Shown: in pieces, positions 35,516 through 46,569 of the stretch | Numbering within the stretch: the stretch's first letter is position 1 | Layout: each line of letters begins with the position of its first letter | NCBI GenBank assembly: GCA_936432065.2 | Contig: OW386287.2 | Location: forward strand, 76,573,804 to 76,637,803 | Reading direction: 5' to 3' | Length of the DNA stretch: 64,000 nt | DNA from: Rutpela maculata | Taxonomy: Eukaryota > Arthropoda > Insecta > Coleoptera > Cerambycidae | The notes under the pieces: generated by a model | Seen by the model: only the letters and a program-made list of their open reading frames with translations | What the model was told of the DNA's origin: nothing | Databases searched by the model: none | Position numbers and translations under genes: made by a program

Positions 35516-35950
35516 AGGTAGAAAATCTTCATTCAAAAAACATTTTAAATAAACTGTCGATATAGGTACGTCATATACGTTTAATAAACAATTAGCAGAC
35601 TTCATGTTTGCGATATGTATTAATTACTTGTATAAAACATGTTGGTCATAAACACTAATAAACATATTTCTTTTACTTTTATTTTGGTAACATCATTAAC
35701 CTAAATTTTACTACAAGTTTTAATCTTTGGTATAAAATACGTCGTTCATTAAGTATAATGGCTCAATAAACGTCAGAATGTACAAAAGGCGTGAAATATA
35801 TGTCCAATAGTTTAAAAATGTTTTTAGTGTAACAACTAGAGTAAAGATTATACTCTTCACAGTTTTGTAAATGTTAGTTTTTGAACATTCTAAATTCTTT
35901 GATACCAACTTTGTTGGTGAAACACTCGTTATTTAAAAATATATATATAC
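35516..35950. other. no feature seen
   Basis: AT-rich sequence with nothing supported. Confidence 0.35.
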
Positions 35951-36826
35951 AGGGTGTTTCAGCTAAAAATCCCCTGGTCATTATCTCGTAAAATAATAAA
36001 GATACTTAAAATTTGTAAATCGCGGATAATTGACACCAAAAAAGGTCTTAAATAACTGCAGTTAGAATTGTTCCTTCGCAGTGCACAGAGATGGAGCTGC
36101 GGTGAGAAATTATTTTTCGATTGCTGGAACCTTGAAACAACTCATACGATTAATGAATAAATTGTGAATAATTTTGACTATGTAAAAAATTTTGTAAATA
36201 CCAGCCGTTTTGCAGCTACATGAATTTTTTTCTTCATTTTTTTGCCTCTGTAAATTTTGAAAACTCCTGTAACTTTTCTGTTTATCATTTTACAACACCA
36301 ATTATTTAGAACTTTTATCCTATTATATTCCATACTTCTTATATTATTACATATTTTGAACATTTTTATATTTTCAGAAATTTTCAAATGCAATTTTTAA
36401 AATTTGAAATTAGTAAAAATTTTCAAAATATGTAATAATATAAGAAGTATGGAATATAATAAGATAAAAGTTCTAAATAATTGATGTTCTAAAATGATAA
36501 ACAGAAAAGTTACAGGAGTTTTCAAAATTTACAGAGACAAAACAATTGAGAAAAAAATTCATGTAGCTCCAAAACGGCTGGTATTTACAAATTTTTTTAC
36601 ATACTCAAAATTATTCACAATTTATTCTTTAATTGTATGAATCATGTTTCAAGGTTCCAGCCATCGAAAAATAATTTATCACCGCAGCACCATCTCTGTG
36701 CACTGAGAAGGAACAATTCTAACTGCAGTTATTTAAGACCTTTTTTGGTGTCAATTATCCGCTATTTACAAATTTTAAGTATCTTTATTATTTTACGAGA
36801 TAATGACCTGGGGACTTTTAGCTGTA
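35951..36826. mobile_element. foldback element with about 420-bp arms
   Basis: The left arm starts CAGGGTGTTTCAGCTAAAAA. From CAGCTAAAAATCCCCTGGTC onward the whole arm is mirrored on the right up to GACCTGGGGACTTTTAGCTG (ATTATCTCGTAAAATAATAA, CTAACTGCAG/CTGCAGTTAG, TTCCATACTTCTTATATTAT and so on). The loop is short. The right end lacks the counterpart of the first 10 bases, so it is truncated. Reading frames inside follow from the palindrome. Confidence 0.85.
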
Positions 36827-36845
36827 TATATAAATTTTTTTTTTT

Positions 36846-37150
36846 TTAATCTGTCTGGGATTCTAACACACGAACCTTCTGCCTTTTGATACCTAAGTTG
36901 CTCAGTGTAGAAATTAATGTAAAAAATTTGCCAACTCTTAACATTTGAGTGTGTATGTGTTTGCTTGACGCATCATATTGAATTACGTTTAACGACTGAT
37001 TTTGAATTAGTTCGGTTGTATTATCTGTGAACATAATGAATGCAGCATCGGGGCATCAGTTTGGTAAATCATTGTAATTTAAAGAATGAATGGGTCCTAG
37101 AATGGAGCCTTGTGGAACACCATACAGTGTTCCCCAGATTGATTTTATAG
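36846..37150 (-). pseudogene. LINE reverse transcriptase fragment
   Basis: Reading leftward from about 37140 the frame gives GTLYGVPQGSILGPIHSLNY and NDLPN, then a stop, AAFIMFTDNTTELIQNQSLN, and GIKRQKVRVL. GVPQGSILGP and the F.DD-like MFTDN segment are the motif B and motif C regions of LINE reverse transcriptases. The catalytic Asp pair is altered (TDN for ADD), and one nonsense codon is present. No ends or target duplication are visible. Confidence 0.75.
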
Positions 37151-37411
37151 GAGGAAAAACTTTTTTGTTTCTAATATGACAAAAATTTATTATTGATAAA
37201 AACGGTTGGTTAGTTAGAAACTATGAAAAATACCTAAGTATACTTGACTCTTGAATTTTTTAATATTTAGCAACTTTTCTAGTGCCCCTTATATCCCACA
37301 TTACTTTTGACAATTGCATTCGTGTTTTTTAATTAAGAATAGATTTTTGCCATAAAATCAGAAAAAAAATTTCCTCTTGAAAAATCAATTTGGGGCCACA
37401 CGGTACAATTA

Positions 37412-39543
37412 GAGCGGCAACCCAAATCAAAATGTCTTCCGGTTTCAAGATGGCGGCCGATTTAGAAAATTTAAAAGAACGAGTTTTCTATCGAAACTAT
37501 TGATGTTACAAAAATAGTTGTTAAGAAAAATTTGTCCAAATTAAATTCTGAATAAAAAAGTTTAATACAGCTTTTTACCTAAAGCTAAAAATAAATGTGG
37601 TACATACAAAAGTTACTTTTTATTTATAATTTAAAGGTTTACAAATTTTTCAGCTAAATAATTACTGTTACAGAAAAAAATTGTTAATAAAAAATATTCT
37701 ACATTAAAATTTGAATAAAAAAACTTTATACAATATGTTTACCTAGCACTAAAAATAAAGCCGCTACATGGAGAAATACTAGAAAATGAATTTATGTATA
37801 TTTTACAGTCTAAAGCGATAATTATAATGTTCTTTACAAGAAACTGAAGACACATTATTTTTCAACCTAAAAACAATTTAATAAAAATAGGTACAGATTT
37901 TTTTAGTTAGACTTGCATATCTTTTTTATGTTAGTTGCATTCTCCTTTACAATTTGTGCAAAGTAACGTGCATTGTAAGTCGGCTTTTTTACAACCACAT
38001 TTGGTTTCAATGCCTCCTTTTTTGCAACTACATAATTAATTGTCTAAGGGCTTTAGATACCTCCGGAAGTGTTGACCATTTTGGCACCCAAACATTTTCG
38101 GACAGGCACCATCCCCGTTTTTCAAGATTAGGCAAAATCAGAGATTGTCACCAAATGTGCCCACTTTGGAAGCTAGCCCGTAAAATGTGTTGCTCCAAAG
38201 CATCCTTTGAAGGGGGGATGTTACACGTCCTGTTCTTGAAAATAAACAGTACCTTTCGTGCCTGATTTATTTCAATGCAGGCAGAAGTATTGCAGTACAT
38301 TAAAACAACAAACTGTTGAAAGAAATTTTATAATGAATATTTTCTTGAGGTTTCGAAATAAATATGAAAGCTTCTGTTACTTCTGGATATATCTTCCATG
38401 TCTTCCAAACAGTCACTTTTCCTTTTCCAGAAAAAAATAAAACTATTACGTCCTGTTAGGGAGTGGAAACCTCGCAATGCATCACACTTGCTTTCTTCTA
38501 GTTCTTGTGCTATGTCATACACCTTTAATACTCTAAAATATTTATTAGCCCCAAACTATATTTAAACTATGTAGCCCTTCTTTATACAAACAGTAAAAAA
38601 ATTAAAGCGCCAGTATTATTATGTCAGTGTCGACTGTTCTAATGCAAATGTCATTCCAACCTTGTCGAACAGAATCATTAATATGCAATATTAGTCTTGT
38701 GTCTGCTACTTCTTGGTTGCAGGATTTTAGAGCAGTAGTGCAATAACTATTTTTCGCAATTTCTTCGCCAACGGTTGACACAATTTCGACAGAATTAAAG
38801 TTATTAGATGTTATATCATTTGCCAATAAACAAAATAATTCTGTTTTTCAGAAATTCAGCGTTTTTCAGAGACCAATCCTTTGGTAGTAAATTGTTACTA
38901 CATACTTACCTTCTCATTCCAACTCTTCTAGTTTCTCTCGTATGACTTTTTAAACTGCCCTTTTTGTACACATCCCATACTATGTCGACACGTTTAGCTT
39001 TTAATTTGACAATATTATGTTTAATATGTACCTGAAAAACGTTTTCTAAATATTCTTCAAATTTTGAAGTTCCTTTTGACAAAAGCAGATGGACTAAAGC
39101 GGGGCCGTCGTAAATTAGGCAGTTGTAGTTACTTTCCTGTGTAATATTTGTCTCATTTTCAGCCAATAATGATATATTCTGTCTACACTATTCGCTTACA
39201 GGACCGAGATTTAAAATATTATGCCTCCTGGTCTTTTAATTTATTTTATAATTCAACTCTGATTGTTATTTTATGGGCGAAGGATAATTATTATGACAAG
39301 TATAGAACATTACTTTGCGTATTTTGTAAAATATCAGAAGCAACTGACTTTGTGATATTTTACTGTGTAGAATCTTAATTTTTAGTTTTGTTTAAACTTT
39401 CTTGTTCAAAATTTAATGTGGAACAATTTTTCTTAATAACTTTTTTTCATAAAATCAATAGTTTAGCTAGAAACGCCAATTTTTGTATTTTCTAAAACAG
39501 CCACCATCTTGAAACCAGAAGTGATTTTGATTTGGTGCTGCTC
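37412..39543 (-). mobile_element. element C: Academ-like element with about 150-bp inverted arms
   Basis: GCGGCAACCCAAATCAAAAT on the left is mirrored by ATTTTGATTTGGTGCTGC on the right. The arms continue with GGTTTCAAGATGG(C/T)GGC, TTTAGAAAAT, AAACTATTGAT, GTTATTAAGAAAAATT-like text and AAATTAAATT. The outer termini and any target duplication could not be resolved. The body holds the minus-strand pseudogene at 37930-39166. Confidence 0.65.
37930..39166 (-). pseudogene. XPG-like nuclease plus cysteine-cluster protein of Academ type
   Basis: Reading leftward from 39166: LIYDGPALVHLLL, SKFEEYLENVFQVHI, KAKRVDIVWDVYKKGSLKSH, TRETRRVGMRR, a stop, LLPKDWSLKNAEFLKN, a frameshift, and ELFCLLANDITSNNFNSVEI. 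Next come NQEVADTRLILHINDSVRQG and ICIRTVDTDIIILAL, then broken text, CDALRGFHSLTG, PPSKDALEQHILRASFQSGH, WCLSENVWVPKWSTLPEVSK, and a terminal cysteine cluster CGCKKADLQC, TLLCTNCKGEC. The EADTR..LH and TVDTD pair followed by HSLTG is the arrangement expected for an XPG/FEN-type nuclease core. With the cysteine cluster this fits Academ proteins as described (established knowledge); the assignment is inference. Several stops and shifts show it is dead. The N-terminal transposase part is absent. Confidence 0.7.
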
Positions 39544-39544
39544 G

Positions 39545-39807
39545 GAAAAATAGTCATTTTAATGACGTAAATCAGTATACCAAATTACAAAATTGTTTCA
39601 CTAGTAGCCGTTTTCTAAAGGTTTTTACTGTGTTTGCCACCATACTAAATACGCATACATACCTGTTGTATTGTAAATGGATATGGTGGCTGGTAACTAT
39701 GTTGCATAGTTGTTACGTAATCTTGACTAAAAAATGCGGAACAGGTAGCCTGATTGTTAAGTTCACAGTGGCCTGCATTACTAAAAATATTCAATTGTTA
39801 TTTATTT
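39545..39807. other. no feature seen
   Basis: AT-rich sequence between element C and the gene at 39808. It might hold a downstream intron of that gene. Confidence 0.3.
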
Positions 39808-40220
39808 TTATGAAATATTTGTTGGTACGTACTCTATATTTGTGTATAAATTAATTAATTCTTTGTTAGGGTTAATTTCCAAATCGTGTCTTCTAGTAAA
39901 AAATTGTTCTAGCATGTCTTTCGTTGAAGTTGAATATTTTACTTTAGTTTTATCTCCTCCCAGTTGATTATAATGTGAAAAATGCGTGTTGTAAGCGGTA
40001 GGGCAATAGGGATCAGTGTCTATTGGCAAACATTCAGGGTATCTTTCCCATCCAGCCACTTTGACTGATGGACTATAATTTCTTTTAAAATACAAGGTTG
40101 TTTTTGAGCGATTATCCAACGGTCCACGTGGTATTACTTCTAGCTAAAATAGCAAATCAAAATTAATCTTTTTCAGTCTTAATATAAAACTTGGTTTTAT
40201 CTTACCCGAAAAGGAGGCAT
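39808..40220 (-). CDS. small two-exon host gene, possibly CFAP95-like
   Basis: Exon 1 (40206-40220) encodes MPPFR and ends in a GTAAG donor. A 55-60 bp intron with an ATTTTAG acceptor leads in phase to exon 2 (from 40143). Exon 2 encodes LEVIPRGPLDNRSKTTLYFK, NYSPSVKVAGWERYPECLPI, DTDPYCPTAYNTHFSHYNQL and GGDKTKVKYSTSTKDMLEQF, continuing to a TAA near 39808 (116 aa). A GTACGT after NLYTNIE could be a further donor, so the protein may be longer. The order LE..P, LY..Y..PV.V..W.R and NT....LG resembles the N-terminus of the ciliary microtubule protein CFAP95 (C9orf135) as I remember it. That identity is tentative. No stops or shifts occur, and the codon content differs from the transposon debris around it. 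Confidence 0.55.
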
Positions 40221-40447
40221 TTTCGATTTTATTCAGAGTGTGAAAAATAGTAATCCAAAATAATAAAGTAATGACAGTTCTAATGAAAAATAAATTTTAA
40301 TTGTCAAGTAATTTTGGTAATTTTCACAGATTACACATGGTGATTAGTATTTTTGCTACATCCTATTATTTTGACCATCTACTGAAATTTAGCTCAAAAA
40401 TAAGCAAACTTAAACATTCATTAGCAGAGTAGTTTTCTCAACATCAA

Positions 40448-40795
40448 ATGATAGTAATTTTAATCAACGTGAATGCCCAAAAACATCCTGTTCGCCTCCC
40501 TTTAGCGGTGAAAAATCAATTTTCCCTAAATAACTATTTCTCTATCGATTTTATGGAAAAATTACAAGAGGTTACATTTTTGTTGAGAGTGAAACAAAAT
40601 GCCAATTTTTTTTTCTTTGGCTGTTTCAAGTTAAGTGTAGTAAAAAGTATACTTCATAAACACCAAATGCTTTCAATAGACTTTTTAGTAAATGTGAACT
40701 ATAAATACAAATATAATTTCACAAAATACCTAATCAGCGTAAAAGGCAATCTTTATGATGGCAAGGAGAGAGAAATATCATTGGACCAACTGTGA
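40448..40795 (+). CDS. hypothetical ORF, 115 aa
   Basis: An open frame from ATG to TGA, with NVNAQKHPVRLPLAVKNQFS near the start and KGNLYDGKEREISLDQL at the end. The centre is rich in Phe, Asn and Lys (NANFFFFGCFKLS). No family is recognised. It lies divergently from the gene at 39808-40220, about 230 bp away. The AT-rich composition means chance opening is quite possible. Confidence 0.25.
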   Translation: MIVILINVNAQKHPVRLPLAVKNQFSLNNYFSIDFMEKLQEVTFLLRVKQNANFFFFGCFKLSVVKSILHKHQMLSIDFLVNVNYKYKYNFTKYLISVKGNLYDGKEREISLDQL

Positions 40796-41010
40796 TACGA
40801 GTTTGTTAAAACTGCTAAAAACTTAATATTCAATCTTGCAAAAGTTCAACTGACCGCAGAAGGGGCAAAACTGCATTTCTCATACGTTTATTTCCATATT
40901 CAAACCTGGAAAAAATTTGTAAATACTTACCACTACATATACAGCTTTTTTTTTTTAGAGCTGAAGAGCAGAAAATGACGAAAATTATTCCAAAAACGAA
41001 TGTGATAACT

Positions 41011-41736
41011 CAAGTAGCAAAATGTCGTCATTATGACGTTGTTTTAAGGTGATCTGCCGTCAATAGATGTAATTCGACCAGTTAATGAGGTAATGATGAC
41101 GTGACATTAAAGTCGTCATTGAGGTCGTCATTGATACCATAAAAATACTGTCCTCTAGACGTCATTTTTAGGCGTAGCTGGGGTAGGGTACCATGGTGAC
41201 GTCAATTACAAGTCATTGTTAAGTGATGCAAGTCACGTTACAAATTAATTAAGAAGTGAACATAAATATTACACTTTAGCATTGAAAACAAAAATTGTTG
41301 AATAAAAGTAACAGTTTTTCATATAATAATATAGTAATATAAATTTTGTTTTACTATTTCCAACTCTAGTTTTTAAAAAAATTAAAATAGAACTGTTCAG
41401 TGTTTTAACGAGTTTAACATTGCGTTGCAAATCAAAAGGTCGGTGGTTCGATCCATACACATTCTGGATTTTCTTTTACGTTGAAAATTTTATTAGTAAT
41501 TGTGGAAAAATATAGTGATATGTTTGCATCCCCTTTCGCAAAACGAAGATACACTTCTCAAATTACTAGGATGTCCAAAGAATTATTACAAATAAGTCAA
41601 ATTGATGTCACATGTATGATGTCAGTTGTCTGTGACTTACGACCGTCATATTGTCCTAAATAGGCCATGATAGATGTCAGCTTGCCGTCATCACTGACCA
41701 AAAATTGGAGTCATAATGACGACACCTTGCTACTTG
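41011..41736. mobile_element. element D: TIR element carrying a tRNA-like module
   Basis: The left end CAAGTAGCAAAATGTCGTCA continues TTATGACG. The right end reverse complement is CAAGTAGCAAGGTGTCGTCA followed by TTATGAC. Many further GTCAT/ATGAC motifs lie in both subterminal regions. It shares termini, a GTGGAAA(A/G)ATAT block and the tRNA-like module with element E (46145-46909), so the two are one family. No transposase and no clear target duplication. Confidence 0.85.
41400..41470 (+). other. tRNA-like module in element D
   Basis: AAATCAAAAGGTCGGTGGTT and TTCGATCC form a region with a Pol III B box (GGTTCGATCC). The upstream GTTTTAACGAGTTTAAC occupies the place of a decayed A box. It corresponds to 46570-46665 in element E but has lost more of the tRNA features. 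Confidence 0.5.
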
Positions 41737-41883
41737 GGAAGTTAGAACTTTGAAACAGAGATAATAAACTATTCAGAAAGTTATGGTTCAAACAATTTTG
41801 AGTCAGAATAGATTCTGAGAACGAGGGTCCTCAAAAGATATGATCTAGAAGACGAAATTCGATAAACATTTTAGTTAACATAA

Positions 41884-42586
41884 TAGTCCAATCAATGAAT
41901 GCCCAAAAGGGGATTGTAGAGAACATTTTGGAGGGGAGAATTTTTCTCTTCAGGGATGTGTTGAGGGTAGTCACGAGGTAAACAAACTAAAAGTCCCCGC
42001 CCCTAGCCCCTCCGCTTCAGGGGTGGAAAGGTTCCTTTTTTTCGATTTTTCGCTTATAACTCGGAAACGATGCGTCGCATGGGAAAAGGTAATCTATGCA
42101 AAATTAAATGTAATTAAATTTTCCACAAGAATGTTTATATTAATTTTCTTCCTATGTGTTATAGTTTACGAGATGTTCGCCAGCAAAAATCGATAATTAA
42201 TAAAAAAAAAATCAATTATATATGTACCTTGTATATTTCTATCAAAGCGGTTTACCGTGGTCTGCTAATAAATCACAGTCACAAAACAATCTTTATTTTA
42301 CAACACTGGACGTATTTACAAACATAATATTTCGTCGAAATCTATACATTTCCTTAAATATACAGTGTGACTCACTTAAAATGTAGATACCCTTATATCT
42401 TTTTCATTTTGTTTCCGATTTGAATCAAATTTTACTCAAGTATAGAACATGCCCTGATGGACCCCTGGGCGAGAAGAGGGTGTCCCTGTTTACGTCCTTG
42501 TTGTTGGTCATTAAGATTTTTTTTTCACTACGTTGTTTAGGTTAGCTTTAAATATATGCAACTGGCTAATGGATTATGTCCAATGC

Positions 42587-42623
<37 letters not shown>

Positions 42624-43548
42624 TAGAACAAATTAGGATCTACTTATGACCAGAAAATCATTCACCTGCTATAAAAACAAAGCCACCTGTGGTACCTAAA
42701 TATGCTGAAAAAAATAAAATATTTTGAATGTTAGAAATTCTAAAAAATGCATCCGATCAGCGCCACAAACGTACATACACCAAAATTTGATTTGATTATT
42801 GATGGGGGATATCTCATACATAAGCTCATCTGGCAAAGGGGGTTTCCGCAATTTGTGGTGGCTACGTAAAATTCATCATTCGTAAGATTAAAAATTAATA
42901 TGATTTTTAATCTTTTTCCTCATATTTTGGTACCGCAGGTAACTTTGCCTTTATAGCAGGTGAATGATTTTCTGGTCATAAGTAGTTCTATACTTAAGTA
43001 AAATTTGATTCAAATCGGAAACAAAATGAAAAAGTTATAAGGGTATCTTCATTTTAAGTGAGTCACACTGTATATTTAAGGAAATGTCTAGATTTCGACA
43101 AAATATTACGTTAGTAAATACGTCCAGTGTTGTAAAATAAACATTGTTTTGTGACTGTGATTTATTAGCAGACCACGGTAAACCGCTTTGATAAAAATAT
43201 TCAAGGTACACAATTGATTTTCTTTTTATTAATTATCGATTTTCGCTGGCGAATATCTCGTAAAATATAACACATAGGAAGAAAATGGATATAAACATTC
43301 TTGTGGAAAATTTAATTATGTTTAATTTTGCATAGATTACCTACCTTTCTTCGTACGACGCATCGTTTCCGAGTTATAAGCGAAGAATCGAAAAAAGGAA
43401 CCTTTCCACCCCCCTCTCCTACTGAAGCGGCGGGGCTAGGGGCGGGGACTTTTAGTATGTTTACCTCCTGACTACCCCCAACACATTCCTGAAGAAAAAA
43501 ATTCTCCCCTCCAAAATGTTCTCTACAACTCTTTCATTGACTGGACTA
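41884..43548. mobile_element. foldback element with very long arms, TAA target duplication
   Basis: The ends are TAGTCCAATCAATGAA (left) and TTCATTGACTGGACTA (right). From there about 600 bp of each side are mirror images (GGGGAGAATTTTTCTCTTCA/TGAAGAAAAAAATTCTCCCC, GTGGTCTGCTAATAAATCAC, TACAGTGTGACTCACTTAAA, AGAAAATCATTCACCTGCTA). The flanks are TAA (41881-41883) and TAA (43549-43551). The spacer, about 42690-42955, has no coding sequence. The left arm has received a poly(A)-tailed insertion (42449-42618). Confidence 0.93.
42449..42618 (+). mobile_element. short retroposed insertion with poly(A) tail
   Basis: An insertion of about 170 bp ends in a run of about 31 A (42590-42620). It is flanked by AAGTATAGAAC at 42438-42448 and again at 42619-42629. 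The opposite arm of the palindrome lacks it, so the empty site is known. It has no A or B box that I can see and no open frame. It could be a SINE or a 5'-truncated LINE 3' end. Confidence 0.88.
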
Positions 43549-43551
43549 TAA

Positions 43552-43880
43552 GTATGGTTAAATAATTACAGAATTTTCAGTGAACATTTTTCTGTTTTTA
43601 AAACATTTATGAAAAATTAATTTACTAGAGAGATGTCCTACCTCATTTAGCGAGGTTTCTAATTAATGAAATATTTCAAAAGCTTTGTACTTGCTATTAT
43701 TTTTTTATTATATATATAAGAAATATGGAATATAACGAAGGTATATTTCAACTGATCTATAGTATTAAATGTATTTTGAAATGTTTTATCTATATTTCAT
43801 GTTTGTAGGTATACTGCAGGTTGTGTTAAACTTTCATCTATATTTAATAACATTTTTATATTGTTAAATGTAGATTCATG
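43552..43880. other. no feature seen
   Basis: AT-rich sequence with nothing supported. Confidence 0.35.
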
Positions 43881-43882
43881 TA

Positions 43883-44262
43883 GTTATGTTCTTTCATCCT
43901 ACCCCACGCATAAAGTCCAGTGGCATTAAATATGGCAAATAATCAGCACACTATCGCGTGGCAGAGTCCACCAGTTCTTAGATCAAACATATCTCTAACG
44001 GTGAATTTTTGCATAGTGAACCTATTTTGTGACCTGCACGGTCCCCAGATATAACACCACTGGACTTTTACATATGTGGGGTAGGAAGAAAGAACTTATA
44101 GTTGTCTACAATGAAGAAATTTAAAGCCCTGCTCAACTAATGATAAAAATAGAGCAAGCTGCCCTACAATTACGAACAGGAATAAGACTATAAGGACGAC
44201 TATGGTTGCAATTAGTAGTCGAGCATGGAAATACATTTCGAACATAAAAAAAATTATAACTT
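43883..44262 (+). pseudogene. mariner-like transposase fragment with local inverted duplication
   Basis: From about 44017 the frame reads EPIL, stop, PARSPDITPLDFYICG. Further on, past frameshifts, MEIHFEHKKNYNFVTI appears near 44225. WPARSPD.TPLDF..WG and G.HFE are the C-terminal landmarks of insect mariner-type transposases. The segment at 43885-43924 (GTTCTTTCATCCTACCCCAC, then AAAGTCCAGTGG) is an inverted copy of 44059-44104 (CCACTGGACTTTTACATATG, then GGGGTAGGAAGAAAGAAC), so part of the reading frame was duplicated backwards. The fragment is inactive. Confidence 0.65.
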
Positions 44263-45205
44263 TGTAACCATTTAAATAAAGTGTGGGAAATATTATTAAT
44301 ATTTAATTTTTATTTATTTACATAATGTAATATAATTTTCATTATTTTCAAATAATTAAAAATGTATTTTAATTATGAAATTAAAGGTATAAAAATATAA
44401 TTTAAATTATATTTTGTATATTAGATTATTGAAAATATATACTTAATTAGTAACCCATTATCAGCTATAATGTCCCAAGGACGTTGATAATACGAAATAA
44501 TTTTGCCACAGTTTCCGAATAAAACATATTGCTTGGTAATATCCTGACGCCATAGGTATAATAAAACTCAATGTATTTGAGGAAGTTGTGATAAAATTAT
44601 GAGCTATTTATTAACGTTCGAGGGGCATTCACATAGAAAATATTTTGCAATTTATTTTATTAATTTATTCAAAACTATTAAAAACACAATTATTAAAAGA
44701 GCAATTTGTCAAATTAAATGTAGATGCAGATGATATATTGGTTTCCATTATTCAAGAAGTGTCTCATGTATTTTGTTAATTACTTCATTATGTTTTATCA
44801 ACATTTGAATAAGGTTTTATAGAATTTGAATTATTATGGCCTGTAATTTTCAACAATTGTTGCCACAATAAATGTATTCCAGATATACATTATTTTACTT
44901 TTAATTGTATTATTTGGCGTGTTTTTCTCTATTATATGTTTATCAAGTCGTTATTTGCAGTGCCAAATTGTCAAAAAAATTAAAAAATCAATTTTAAATT
45001 ATTGAACTGTCAAACTGGATGACATGCGCATATGCGATAATTGCAGTGTAGCCAACGGTTAAGAAATAAAATTATGTACGTCTCGGCCAAGCAAGATTAT
45101 AGACAAATCTTGTCGGTTAATGAGGTTAAATTAAGGAGTGTCTAATAAAGGATTAACCAATCAAAAGTCGAACGTAAAAATCGTCACTGTGACCCTGTTG
45201 GATGT
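44263..45205. other. no feature seen
   Basis: About 0.9 kb of AT-rich sequence with nothing supported. Confidence 0.35.
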
Positions 45206-45480
45206 CACGGTCAATAAACGGTTAATCAGCAGCTTTATGATGAGAGAGACGCGGGGGACGGGAAACCGAATGAAAGAGACAGACATATCTGATTTCCGTG
45301 CAAAAGACAGAGACAAAGATGCCTGTAGTGTCTACAGGTGACGTAGGTTGTAGACCCTACCGGAATCTTTATCTCTGTCTTTTGCACGGAAATCAGATCC
45401 TTCATTCGATTTCCCGCCCCCCGCGTTTCTCTCGTCATAAAGCTGCTGATTGAGGTAACCGTACCGTTTATTGACCGTGG
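45206..45480. mobile_element. foldback MITE, GC-richer than its flanks
   Basis: The left arm CACGGTCAATAAACGGTTAA, then TCAGCAGCTTTATGATGAGA, GACGCGGGGGACGGGAAA and CTGATTTCCGTGCAAAAGAC, is mirrored on the right up to ACCGTTTATTGACCGTGG. The loop is near 45325-45350. Short frames on both strands are mirror images of each other and are not genes. Confidence 0.88.
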
Positions 45481-45860
45481 TTGGATATATGTACATAGTG
45501 TCCAAAATTAGTAGACATTACACAGTGCCTACAATATAAATTACAAATGCATGAAGTAATAATGTTAAATTACCTTTATTGAGACTTGAAGAAATATTGT
45601 TGGTAGTTGATATCTACGTTTTCTTGCAGCACGTAACAAAAAGATTAAGTGTTAGGTAATAGGTACACAGTGATAAGTTTGCACAAAAATTATATAACTA
45701 ACATGAACAATATAGTGTCAAAAAATCCTATTTCAAACTTATAGATAATTATAAATTTTTTATGGGTAATCATAAGAGCCTATCTGGTTTATAAGGTTTT
45801 ATACATATAGTACATTAATTTTGCCATATAGACATTATATTGGGATGAATAAGTATCTAA
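45481..45860. other. no feature seen
   Basis: AT-rich sequence with nothing supported. Confidence 0.35.
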
Positions 45861-46215
45861 AGGAGTCTTAATTAAATTGGAATACCCATGTTGTTATTGG
45901 TATGTTTCCATAAGTGTTTATACTAAAAACAGTTTTTATATCGCATTACAATTTTTAATTTGATAAGTTCTCATGGGATCTGAATAGTGTTGATGAAAAG
46001 GTTTCATCAGTAAAATCAAATAAGAGTTCTATAATATTTTATAAGAAACAATTAGTAAGTATATGGTTTTTGTAAGATCTGAGAGGTTGTTATCAGTTTA
46101 GTTTATACAATAATTTAATGAGGATTTATAAGGATACGTATTAACCCAGGTAGCAGGGTGACGTCATTATGACGTCTTTTAAAGGTGATTTTTCGTCGCC
46201 GACGTCATTGTCCCA

Positions 46216-46425
46216 ATAAATGACGTACCAGAGACATGATATTTATAACGTACTTCTGACGTCATCATGAAGACGTCAAATACACGTTTCTTTTAGGTCC
46301 TTATTTTGACGTCATTAATAAATGACATACCAGAGACGTGATATTTAAAACGTACTTTTGACGTCATCATGAAGACGTCAAATACACGTTTCTTTTAGGT
46401 CATTATTTTGACGTCATTAAAATGA
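46216..46425 (+). repeat. tandem duplication in element E, 102-bp unit x2
   Basis: ATAAATGAC(G/A)TACCAGAGAC at 46216 recurs at 46318. Both copies continue through GACGTCATCATGAAGACGTC and AAATACACGTTTCTTTTAGG. The copies are nearly identical. Confidence 0.88.
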
Positions 46426-46569
46426 CGTGAAATAAATCATTATAAAATAAAAATAAATAGAAGTATTTAGTGACTATAGTTCAATTTTCTCCACATAGTA
46501 ATAATAATTTTGTTTTACTATTTCTAACTAGGTATGCAGCTTTTAAACATATTTAAATGAAGATGTTCA

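Noticed and set aside
38846..38910. A GTAAGT...CAG intron in the 38-kb nuclease pseudogene
   Set aside because: The supposed intron translates into LLPKDWSLKNAEFLKN, which fits the family, so it is coding sequence with a stop and a frameshift.
45138..45438. Two opposing short proteins with ETRG(T/A)GNRMK
   Set aside because: They are mirror-image translations of the two arms of a foldback MITE.
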